A DNA stretch of 12,398 bases from Gammaproteobacteria bacterium (lineage in GTDB: Bacteria > Pseudomonadota > Gammaproteobacteria > Tenderiales > Tenderiaceae): the NCBI GenBank assembly GCA_024276775.1, contig JAJRWO010000126.1:1-12398 (forward strand), written 5' to 3'. Every line of letters begins with the position of its first letter. Position 1 is the stretch's first letter. Below, one piece after another: positions 1-5,999 of this stretch. Position numbers and translations under genes: made by a program. Below the pieces are notes generated by a model. That model was given only the letters and a program-made list of their open reading frames with translations, was not told where the DNA came from and did not search any database.

Positions 1-1491
1 TCCTTTGATCAGGGCGTCAGCCATCTGTTCACTGGAAAGTCGACCATCGCGCCCCACAACAACCGCCTGCTCACCTCGTTGCCAGGCTTCGGTTCCAAAT
101 GCTCGGCCTATCTGATAAGCAATCTCAGGCGTCAGTGTCCGCCCAACCACGCCACGAATATCATAAGCACGAAAAATAGATTGCGGCACATCACTTGTCT
201 CAACTTCTGTTTCAACTTCTGTTTCAACTTCTGTTTCAACTTCTGTTTCAACTTCTGTTTCAACTTCAACTTCAACTTCAACTTCAACTTCAACTTCAAC
301 TTCAACTTCAACTTCTGCTTCTGCTGTGATAGGTTCAAAAACTACGTCACTTTTGCTTGCTTTTTGTGCTTCATCAGTCCGGCCATTTTCTTCTATTTTA
401 ATATCTGCTTCAGCCTGATAAAGGATATCCACATATGAACTTTCAAATTCCTTACGTCCAGCCTCAGATTCATCAGCCGCACTACGCATTATTTTTGCTT
501 CAACTTCAGCCTTTGCCTGCGGCAATGCAGACCAAGTCAAGGTTTGAAAATTATTCAGCGTTGGTTGTAATTCATCCAAACCAACCTTGTAGTCCTTGCC
601 CATCCATTGCCCTGCCAGTCGATCACGAACGTAGCCATACAAAACATTAGCACTTGTCACCACGGCCTTTTCTACCCACCGGGAAAACAGCCACATCATT
701 AATGTCAAGACAACCGAGATAAGCACATAACCTAGCCAAAAAACCACACGCCAATCCTGCTCCATTACACGCCAGGTCTTTGGCTGTTCCCAATAAGACA
801 AACGCCAATGAGCATCAGAAAATTCACTATAGTATTCTCGAGCAACGGCCTTGATAGCCTCATCGCCTCGACTCATAAATTGCTCTATTGTACCGTTACT
901 CAACACTTGGCTTAACTCAAGTCTGGCATCATGAATGGCAAGTTGGTTAATTGCCGCATCCAGAATCCCTGAATCAAATCGAACCAACACATAACCAATC
1001 AGCGCCTGCCCCTCTTTAAGGGGACGAACAATATCAAGATGACGGCTACCATCCTGCATTCTATGATATTCAAGTCTCGCCTGATGCCCCTTCTCTGCCT
1101 CATAAATCAGATCCAGTTCAGAAAAACTCAATAGTGGGTATTCACCCGCCAGTTGTTTTTCCTCACCTTTAGCAAACATCATCACCTGATGGGCGCCAAT
1201 CATCACCGCCAAATCTTTCTCGCGCATCTTACGGCTATCAGGATTGCTCATCCATTCTAGCAGGCTTGGATCTGCAGCCAGCAGGTTAACCCGTTCAACA
1301 TAGCGTGTAAGCAAGGCATCCACTTCAATATCGAGTCGATTTTTTTCAGACTCTGCATGCTGGACAATTTTTTCTTGTTGCAGTGAAGTGAGTAAAAAAT
1401 AACCCGGCAGCGCTAATGCAAATAACACAACAACACCCACCACAACCGCTCTACCAGTGATGGACGGTAATGATGCCTGTTTATTATTCAA
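1..1491 (-). CDS. algC: Phosphomannomutase/phosphoglucomutase, membrane-anchored long form (3' end outside window)
   Basis: The enzyme interconverts hexose 1- and 6-phosphates (mannose and glucose), feeding polysaccharide and LPS precursors. The window shows 497 codons and the frame is still open at the left edge. Residues about 15-37 form a membrane segment, about 38-245 a probable periplasmic sensor-like region, and about 249-272 a second membrane segment ending in a basic RW. A soluble stretch and an acidic Val-Glu/Thr-Glu linker (about 391-433) follow, then the start of the phosphohexomutase domain with the typical IFRAYDIRG motif near residue 437. The phosphoserine loop lies outside the window. 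The start is a TTG at 1491: an in-frame stop lies six codons upstream and GGGAG is suitably spaced. It is 41 bases downstream of dut and probably in its operon. Long AlgC forms of this kind are annotated in Pseudomonas-type bacteria; the role of the extension is not evident. Confidence 0.88.
   Translation of the reverse strand, partial: MNNKQASLPSITGRAVVVGVVVLFALALPGYFLLTSLQQEKIVQHAESEKNRLDIEVDALLTRYVERVNLLAADPSLLEWMSNPDSRKMREKDLAVMIGAHQVMMFAKGEEKQLAGEYPLLSFSELDLIYEAEKGHQARLEYHRMQDGSRHLDIVRPLKEGQALIGYVLVRFDSGILDAAINQLAIHDARLELSQVLSNGTIEQFMSRGDEAIKAVAREYYSEFSDAHWRLSYWEQPKTWRVMEQDWRVVFWLGYVLISVVLTLMMWLFSRWVEKAVVTSANVLYGYVRDRLAGQWMGKDYKVGLDELQPTLNNFQTLTWSALPQAKAEVEAKIMRSAADESEAGRKEFESSYVDILYQAEADIKIEENGRTDEAQKASKSDVVFEPITAEAEVEVEVEVEVEVEVEVEVETEVETEVETEVETEVETEVETSDVPQSIFRAYDIRGVVGRTLTPEIAYQIGRAFGTEAWQRGEQAVVVGRDGRLSSEQMADALIKG
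201..314. repeat. Tandem repeat in algC: five 12-base units plus nine 6-base units
   Basis: On the plus strand, five perfect copies of CAACTTCTGTTT (201-260) are followed directly by nine perfect copies of CAACTT (261-314). Read on the coding strand this gives a run of Glu-Val pairs followed by Thr-Glu-Val-Glu units, so it codes for a strongly acidic linker. Both unit lengths are multiples of three, so copy-number change would lengthen or shorten the linker without breaking the frame. The 12-base unit looks like the 6-base unit plus a diverged copy (CTGTTT). Confidence 0.97.
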
Positions 1492-1532
1492 TATACTGAC
1501 TCCCTGTCAATGTCATGCCCTATGGCCTAAAA

Positions 1533-1988
1533 TTAATGCCGGCCAGTATGGCCAAACCCCCCCCCGCCACGCTGACTCTCTTCGAACTCATCGACCACTT
1601 CAAGATTTACTTGAACAACGGGCACAAATGCCAGCTGGGCAATACGTTCACCCACATTCACTTCAAACACATCATTGCCACGATTCCAACAAGAAATGAA
1701 TAACTGTCCCTGATAATCTGAATCAATCAAACCCACCAAGTTGCCCAAAACAATGCCGTGTTTGTGGCCCAACCCTGAACGCGGCAGAATCATCGCCGCC
1801 AAGCCTGGGTCACCCAGATAAATGGCAATACCCGTAGGTATCAACTGGGTTTCACCGGGTTTCAATGTAATGGACGCATCCAAACAGGCACGCAGATCCA
1901 TACCTGCCGCTCCAACAGTGGCATAACGTGGCAGCGGAAACTCATTACCAATACGTTTATCTATTACTTTAACTTGTACTTTGCGCAT
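1533..1988 (-). CDS. dut: Deoxyuridine 5'-triphosphate nucleotidohydrolase (dUTPase)
   Basis: It hydrolyses dUTP to dUMP and pyrophosphate, keeping uracil out of DNA and supplying dUMP for thymidylate synthesis. The protein is 151 residues, the usual length of the trimeric enzyme, and all five motifs are visible: AGMDLRA (28-34), PRSGLG (69-74), GNLVGLIDSDYQG (82-94, with the catalytic Asp), the RG-N-D region with GERIAQ (about 103-118), and the glycine-rich C-terminal RGGGGFGHTGR (140-150). I chose the ATG at 1988, giving MRKVQVKV as in E. coli Dut, over a TTG five codons upstream; an AGAGAG stretch precedes it. The start lies inside the end of coaBC (20-base overlap), which points to coupled translation. 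Confidence 0.97.
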   Translation of the reverse strand: MRKVQVKVIDKRIGNEFPLPRYATVGAAGMDLRACLDASITLKPGETQLIPTGIAIYLGDPGLAAMILPRSGLGHKHGIVLGNLVGLIDSDYQGQLFISCWNRGNDVFEVNVGERIAQLAFVPVVQVNLEVVDEFEESQRGGGGFGHTGRH

Positions 1989-3183
1989 GATATCTCTCTG
2001 CAATTAACGTGATTAATGCTCGTGCGACGATGCCTTTATCGGCACGAGGTATGTCCTGCTTGCCCCCCTGCCAAAATACCGTTAAAGCATTGTCAGCAGC
2101 ATTAAAGCCCAAGCCAGGGCCAACCAGGTTGGCAGCAATCATATCCAGGCGTTTACGCTGCATTTTCCCTTCGGCATATTTTTCCAAGTCGTTAGTCTCG
2201 GCGGCAAAGCCAACACAAAAGGGTTTGTCTGATCGTGCCGCCACCTGGGCCAGAATATCCTCTGTCCGCGCCAACGACAGTGACAATTCAGCGGCATCTT
2301 TTTTTATTTTTTTATCCCACACCACTGTCGGGCGATAGTCTGCTACCGCTGCTGCTGCAATGAAGATTTGGCTATTGCCAGCACGCGCCTTTACCACCTC
2401 ACTCATCTCAGCCGCAGTTTCTACCGCCACACACTCAACACCGGCGGGACAGGCAAGCGCCGTCGGCCCACTCACCAGCACCACCTCCGCTCCGGCAGCA
2501 ACAGCCGCGACGGCGACGGCATAGCCCATCTTTCCAGAACTGTGGTTACTGATGTAACGCACTGGATCGATGGCCTCGCGAGTCGGGCCTGCCGTCAACA
2601 AAACACGACAATCAGCCAAAGCCCCTTGCTGCCAATGATTGCCCAGTGCAAGCAGCAACTGTTCTGCTTCAAGCATGCGACCCGCACCCGTCTCGCCACA
2701 AGCCTGTTCACCTTCTGCAGGCCCCAGCAACCTCACCCCGCGCTGTTGCAGGACCTGACAATTGTGCTGCGTCGCCGGGTGAGTCCACATGACCCGGTTC
2801 ATGGCCGGTGCCACAAATACCACGGCCTCAGTGGCCAGGCATAAAGTCGTTAGCAGGTCATCAGCCAGACCATGCGCCATACGCGCAAGAAAATTGGCAC
2901 TCGCGGGGGCCACCAGCACAGCGTCAGCCCAACGCGCCAATTCAATATGCCCCATCGCCGCCTCGACCGAACTGTCCAGCAAAGAAGTATGAACCGGATT
3001 ACCCGACAGGGCCTGCATGGTCAGTGGGGTAATAAACGCCACCGCCGCCGACGTCATCACTACCCGTACCTCAGCCCCTTTCTGGCGCAGACGACGAACC
3101 AACTCGGCACTCTTATAAGCGGCAATCCCCCCCGTCACACCGACGATGATTCGACGACCATTCACTCCTGTCACTACAGCCAC
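1969..3183 (-). CDS. coaBC: Bifunctional phosphopantothenoylcysteine decarboxylase / phosphopantothenate-cysteine ligase
   Basis: It carries out two consecutive steps of coenzyme A synthesis: CTP-dependent joining of 4'-phosphopantothenate to cysteine (CoaB), then FMN-dependent decarboxylation to phosphopantetheine (CoaC). In the 404-residue protein the N-terminal flavoprotein domain has VGVTGGIAAYKS (14-25), the catalytic His of the GHIELA segment (about 79), the PAMN motif (126-129) and the ACGETGAGRM lid with its Cys (about 162). The C-terminal ligase half has GPTREAIDPVRYISNHSSGK from about 199 and the KKIKK lysine motif (about 291-295). The start is uncertain: the frame is open to 3288, but homologues begin close to the NGRRIIVGVTGG segment. 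I prefer the GTG at 3183, which follows GGGAG; GTGs at 3174 and 3165 are alternatives. First gene of the probable coaBC-dut-algC operon, divergent from radC. Confidence 0.94.
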   Translation of the reverse strand: MAVVTGVNGRRIIVGVTGGIAAYKSAELVRRLRQKGAEVRVVMTSAAVAFITPLTMQALSGNPVHTSLLDSSVEAAMGHIELARWADAVLVAPASANFLARMAHGLADDLLTTLCLATEAVVFVAPAMNRVMWTHPATQHNCQVLQQRGVRLLGPAEGEQACGETGAGRMLEAEQLLLALGNHWQQGALADCRVLLTAGPTREAIDPVRYISNHSSGKMGYAVAVAAVAAGAEVVLVSGPTALACPAGVECVAVETAAEMSEVVKARAGNSQIFIAAAAVADYRPTVVWDKKIKKDAAELSLSLARTEDILAQVAARSDKPFCVGFAAETNDLEKYAEGKMQRKRLDMIAANLVGPGLGFNAADNALTVFWQGGKQDIPRADKGIVARALITLIAERYHAQSTS

Positions 3184-3220
3184 AGACACTCCCGATAGCC
3201 AGACGCGTAATAATAGGGGT

Positions 3221-3229
3221 AACATACCA
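3221..3229 (-). promoter_or_regulatory. Candidate extended -10 element for coaBC-dut-algC
   Basis: Reading on the minus strand, TGGTATGTT combines an extended -10 TG with a -10-like TATGTT, placed so that a transcript would begin about 30 bases before the chosen coaBC start. No convincing -35 is present. A second -10-like TATTAT lies at 3210-3215. This is a weak prediction resting on position in the short coaBC/radC divergent gap. Confidence 0.25.
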
Positions 3230-3281
3230 TTCTTGGGCGCATAAATCGAAACACGGACGTGGTACTCGGCAAAGGATGGGC

Positions 3282-3956
3282 ATGGCAATTACCGATTGGC
3301 CGGCAGACGAACGGCCACGCGAAAAACTTCTGCAACGCGGCCCAGCCGCACTCTCTGACGCCGAACTACTGGCAATCTTTTTACGGACTGGCATTGTCGG
3401 CAAGACGGCTGTTGATCTGGCCCGTGATCTGCTCGAAGAACACGGCAGTCTACGCACCCTGCTTGACGCCGATCAAAAGCAATTTTGCAAAAGCAAAGGA
3501 TTGGGGCCAGCCAAGTATGTACAACTACAGGCAACACTAGAGATGGGCCGCCGCCACCTGGACGAATGCTTGCGCCGCGGTCACGCTCTGACTAATCCAC
3601 ACGACACTCGCCGCTTTCTAACTGCCCGGCTACGCGATTACCCATATGAGGTCTTCGCTTGCCTGTTTTTGGATACTCGCCACCGGGTCATCCAATTTGA
3701 GGAATTATTTGTCGGCACCATCGACGGTGCCTCGGTGCACCCACGTGAAGTAGTCAAGCGGGCACTGCACCACAATGCAGCGGCGGTCATCCTGGCCCAC
3801 AATCACCCTTCCGGCATTGCCGAACCCAGCCAGGCCGATCAACACATCACCCACCGACTGCGCGATGCCCTAAACCTGGTCGACATCCGCGTACTGGATC
3901 ATTTTATTGTCGGTGATGGCGAGCTGACCTCATTTGCCGAACGCGGCCTGTTATAA
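3282..3956 (+). CDS. radC: RadC family JAB-domain protein (UPF0758)
   Basis: The 224-residue length and sequence match the RadC family throughout. The N-terminus has the RPREKLL...ALSDAELLAIFLRTG block (about 11-37) and a helix-hairpin-helix-like stretch (about 70-90). The C-terminal JAB/MPN domain carries the metal-binding motif AHNHPSG (172-178, His173 and His175) and Asp186, with VHPREVVKRAL (152-162) before it and ending SFAERGLL. The family looks like a metallopeptidase or metal-dependent hydrolase, but its biochemical role is unsettled and the old DNA-repair assignment is doubtful. I chose the ATG at 3282 because it gives the common MAITDWPADERPREK start and has AAGGA suitably upstream; an ATG at 3276 overlaps that site. 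It is divergent from coaBC and next to rpmB, as in Pseudomonas. Confidence 0.95.
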   Translation: MAITDWPADERPREKLLQRGPAALSDAELLAIFLRTGIVGKTAVDLARDLLEEHGSLRTLLDADQKQFCKSKGLGPAKYVQLQATLEMGRRHLDECLRRGHALTNPHDTRRFLTARLRDYPYEVFACLFLDTRHRVIQFEELFVGTIDGASVHPREVVKRALHHNAAAVILAHNHPSGIAEPSQADQHITHRLRDALNLVDIRVLDHFIVGDGELTSFAERGLL

Positions 3957-4040
3957 CCATATAAGTCATTGTTTTATAGCCAACCCGCACCACGATAGTG
4001 ACCTGCTTCCAGATTATTGTGTAAACAAGACCGTTTTAAC

Positions 4041-4069
4041 TTGAGTCCAACCCCCGAATCTGGTATAAA
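4041..4069 (+). promoter_or_regulatory. Sigma70-type promoter for rpmB-rpmG
   Basis: TTGAGT (4041-4046) and TATAAA (4064-4069) are separated by 17 bases, and the -10 is preceded by TGG, an extended -10. Transcription would start near 4076 and leave a leader of about 48 bases. A small GCGC/GCGC hairpin (4082-4093) falls within that leader; I cannot assign it a role. Confidence 0.72.
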
Positions 4070-4123
4070 TTCGCCCTTCCTGCGCTGGGGCGCGGATACA
4101 GAATTGATTTTGGAGAAAGACTC

Positions 4124-4360
4124 ATGTCTAGAGTATGTCAGGTAACGGGCAAAGGCCCGATGGTTGGAAACAATGTTTCCCACGCTAACAACAGAACCAG
4201 ACGCCGTTTTCTGCCTAACCTTCACCGCCACCGCTTTTGGGTTGAAGGTGAAAACCGCTGGGTGAAACTGCGCGTCTCTACACACGGAATGCGCATTATC
4301 GACAAGCGCGGCATCAGCACAGTTCTGGCTGACATCCGCGCTCGTGGTGAAAAAATTTAA
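4124..4360 (+). CDS. rpmB: 50S ribosomal protein L28 (bL28)
   Basis: This is a component of the large ribosomal subunit that binds 23S rRNA. The 78-residue basic protein begins MSRVCQVTGKGPMVGNNVSH and has the typical ANNRTRRRFLPNLHRHRFW block and the RVSTHGMRIIDKRGI segment, matching gammaproteobacterial L28 in length and sequence. TTTGGAG lies suitably before the ATG. rpmG follows after 12 bases, so the two are certainly co-transcribed. Confidence 0.98.
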   Translation: MSRVCQVTGKGPMVGNNVSHANNRTRRRFLPNLHRHRFWVEGENRWVKLRVSTHGMRIIDKRGISTVLADIRARGEKI

Positions 4361-4372
4361 GGAGACTGAATC

Positions 4373-4540
4373 ATGGCTAAAAGTGCACGCGAAAAAATCA
4401 GATTGGTCTCAAGTGCCGGTACCGGTCACTTCTATACCACCGACAAAAATAAACGTAATATGCCTGAAAAAATGGAGATCAAAAAATTCGATCCTGTTGT
4501 CCGTCAGCATGTCATGTATAAAGAAGCCAAGATTAAATAG
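4373..4540 (+). CDS. rpmG: 50S ribosomal protein L33 (bL33), cysteine-free form
   Basis: This 55-residue basic protein (MAKSAREKIRLVSSAG... ending RQHVMYKEAKIK) has the same length as E. coli L33 and is very close to it. It is a component of the large ribosomal subunit near the E site. It has no cysteines, so it is the zinc-independent form of L33. A strong AAGGAGA site precedes the ATG. It is followed by the factor-independent terminator at 4565-4590. Confidence 0.98.
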   Translation: MAKSAREKIRLVSSAGTGHFYTTDKNKRNMPEKMEIKKFDPVVRQHVMYKEAKIK

Positions 4541-4564
4541 TCTCTGCTTTAAATAGCGTCTATT

Positions 4565-4590
4565 AAAAAACCCGCTACGGCGGGTTTTTT
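4565..4590. terminator. Bidirectional factor-independent terminator between rpmG and argJ
   Basis: A six-base A run (4565-4570), the stem arms CCCGC and GCGGG around a TACG loop, and a six-base T run (4585-4590) make a near-symmetric hairpin. Read rightward it ends rpmB-rpmG; read leftward it ends argJ transcription, whose stop codon is 24 bases away. Confidence 0.92.
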
Positions 4591-4613
4591 AATACTGATA
4601 TAATTGCCACTGC

Positions 4614-5831
4614 TTAGCTTCTGTATTCCGCATTTATTTTAACGTAATCGCAGGAAAGATCTGTCGTCCAAACCCGCCCCTGCGCTAAACCACGACCAAG
4701 ATCTATCCTGATCGTTATTTCCTCGGCATCCATCACCACCTGGCCAGCCGCTTCGGTGTACGAGACATCAACACTACCGCCACAGACAATAGCAACATCC
4801 CCCAGATAAATAGAGACCTTATCAACATCAAGATTTTCAATCCCCGCACGGCCAACCGCTGCTAAAATACGCCCCCAGTTCGGGTCTGAAGCAAACAGTG
4901 CCGTCTTCACCAGGGGAGAGTGCGCCACAGTATAGGCAACCTGACGACACTCAGCCTCATTAAAACCCGACTGAACATCAATGGTTACAAACTTGCTGGC
5001 CCCCTCACCATCACGAATAATCGCCTGTGCCAACCACTGAAACACCCCGATGACAGCAACAGAAAACTCAGCATAACCAACATCTGTCTCAGCAGTAAAG
5101 GCAATTCCAGCCTGACCACTGGCCACCAACACACACGCATCATTTGTTGATGTATCACCATCAACCGTAATGCTATTAAAAGAGCCAGCAACAGCCTGTT
5201 GCAACAACCGCTGCAACAAAACAGGCGCTACTTCCGCATCCGTCGCCACATACGCCAGCAGGGTCGCCATATCCGGGCAAATCATACCTGAGCCTTTGGC
5301 AATCCCTGTGATGGTGACGGTTTTACCGGCTATTTCAACCTGCCGTGAAACCCCTTTGGCCAGGATATCAGTGGTCATCACAGCCCGAGCAGCTTTCAAC
5401 CAATGATCAGCCGACAAATCAGCATAGGCATGAGGCAAGGCAGCCTGAATTTTTTCAGCTGACAGTAATTCACCGATCACACCCGTGGAAAAAGGTAGAA
5501 CTTCTTCTATCTTGCAGTCAGCAGCATCTGCCACCGCCGCACACGAATCAAGCGCAACCTTCATTCCAGCCGCGCCAGTGCCAGCATTAGCATTACCACT
5601 GTTAATCAACAGATAGCGTGTTGTCGCTGTTTTGCCATGTTGACGAGCCAAGGTCACCGGCGCGGCACAAAATGAATTCCGGGTATAGACCGCAGCGGTA
5701 ACTGCACCCTGGCTGATCTCCATTAATGCTAAATCATTGCGATCGGCATATCTTATTCCCGCTGCCGCAACACCCCAACGCACGCCTGCTATCGGCAATA
5801 AAACCGCTGGTTCAGACAAACCTACCGGCAT
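4614..5831 (-). CDS. argJ: Glutamate N-acetyltransferase / amino-acid N-acetyltransferase (ArgJ)
   Basis: It transfers the acetyl group from N-acetylornithine to glutamate, the recycling step of arginine synthesis; some members also make acetylglutamate from acetyl-CoA, which sequence alone does not settle here. The 405-residue length is typical. Visible family marks are the LLINSGNANAGTG block (74-86), PFSTGVIGE (113-121), and the self-cleavage region KGSGMICPDMATLL, where the precursor is expected to split before Thr190, the N-terminal nucleophile of the beta chain; TVDGDTSTND follows downstream. The usual Ala-Pro in the cleavage motif is Cys-Pro here. Start at the ATG 5831; the site before it is weak (AGCGAG). 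It lies downstream of secA on the same strand, as in Pseudomonas, 168 bases away, with a short open frame in that gap. Confidence 0.96.
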   Translation of the reverse strand: MPVGLSEPAVLLPIAGVRWGVAAAGIRYADRNDLALMEISQGAVTAAVYTRNSFCAAPVTLARQHGKTATTRYLLINSGNANAGTGAAGMKVALDSCAAVADAADCKIEEVLPFSTGVIGELLSAEKIQAALPHAYADLSADHWLKAARAVMTTDILAKGVSRQVEIAGKTVTITGIAKGSGMICPDMATLLAYVATDAEVAPVLLQRLLQQAVAGSFNSITVDGDTSTNDACVLVASGQAGIAFTAETDVGYAEFSVAVIGVFQWLAQAIIRDGEGASKFVTIDVQSGFNEAECRQVAYTVAHSPLVKTALFASDPNWGRILAAVGRAGIENLDVDKVSIYLGDVAIVCGGSVDVSYTEAAGQVVMDAEEITIRIDLGRGLAQGRVWTTDLSCDYVKINAEYRS

Positions 5832-5837
5832 GACTCG

Positions 5838-5924
5838 CTATGACCTGCCAGCCAAAGAACGGGCACCAACGCGAGCCAGCCATTTTGGCCCGATTTTCTG
5901 ATAATTTTTATTCAATAGATCCAT
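5838..5924 (-). CDS. Possible 28-residue peptide immediately upstream of argJ
   Basis: An ATG at 5924, preceded by GAGACGA, opens a 28-codon frame (MDLLNKNYQKIGPKWLAR..., ending LAGRS) whose stop lies six bases before the argJ start. The peptide is basic (three Lys, three Arg) with a Trp-Leu-Ala-Arg core. It resembles nothing I recognise. The position would suit translational coupling to argJ, for which the ribosome site is poor. It could equally be chance, since a frame this short carries little statistical weight. Confidence 0.25.
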   Translation of the reverse strand: MDLLNKNYQKIGPKWLARVGARSLAGRS

Positions 5925-5999
5925 GTTCGTCTCAAATGATCGAAAAATCTGACTCAAAATAGCCTGCCCTCGCGACGATCATTATTCTCGGGCAAACGC

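Noticed and set aside
79..438. Plus-strand frame rich in Phe-Asn and minus-strand Lys-Leu repeat frame across the algC array
   Set aside because: Both are other-frame readings of the tandem repeat; the algC frame continues through with recognisable domains on either side.
4344..4556. 70-codon plus-strand frame overlapping rpmB and rpmG
   Set aside because: It is a shifted reading of the rpmB end and rpmG; the true L33 frame at 4373-4540 is nearly identical to known L33.
5945..5995. TGCCC/GGGCA inverted repeat after secA
   Set aside because: Only five bases pair and the interior does not extend the stem; not convincing as a terminator.
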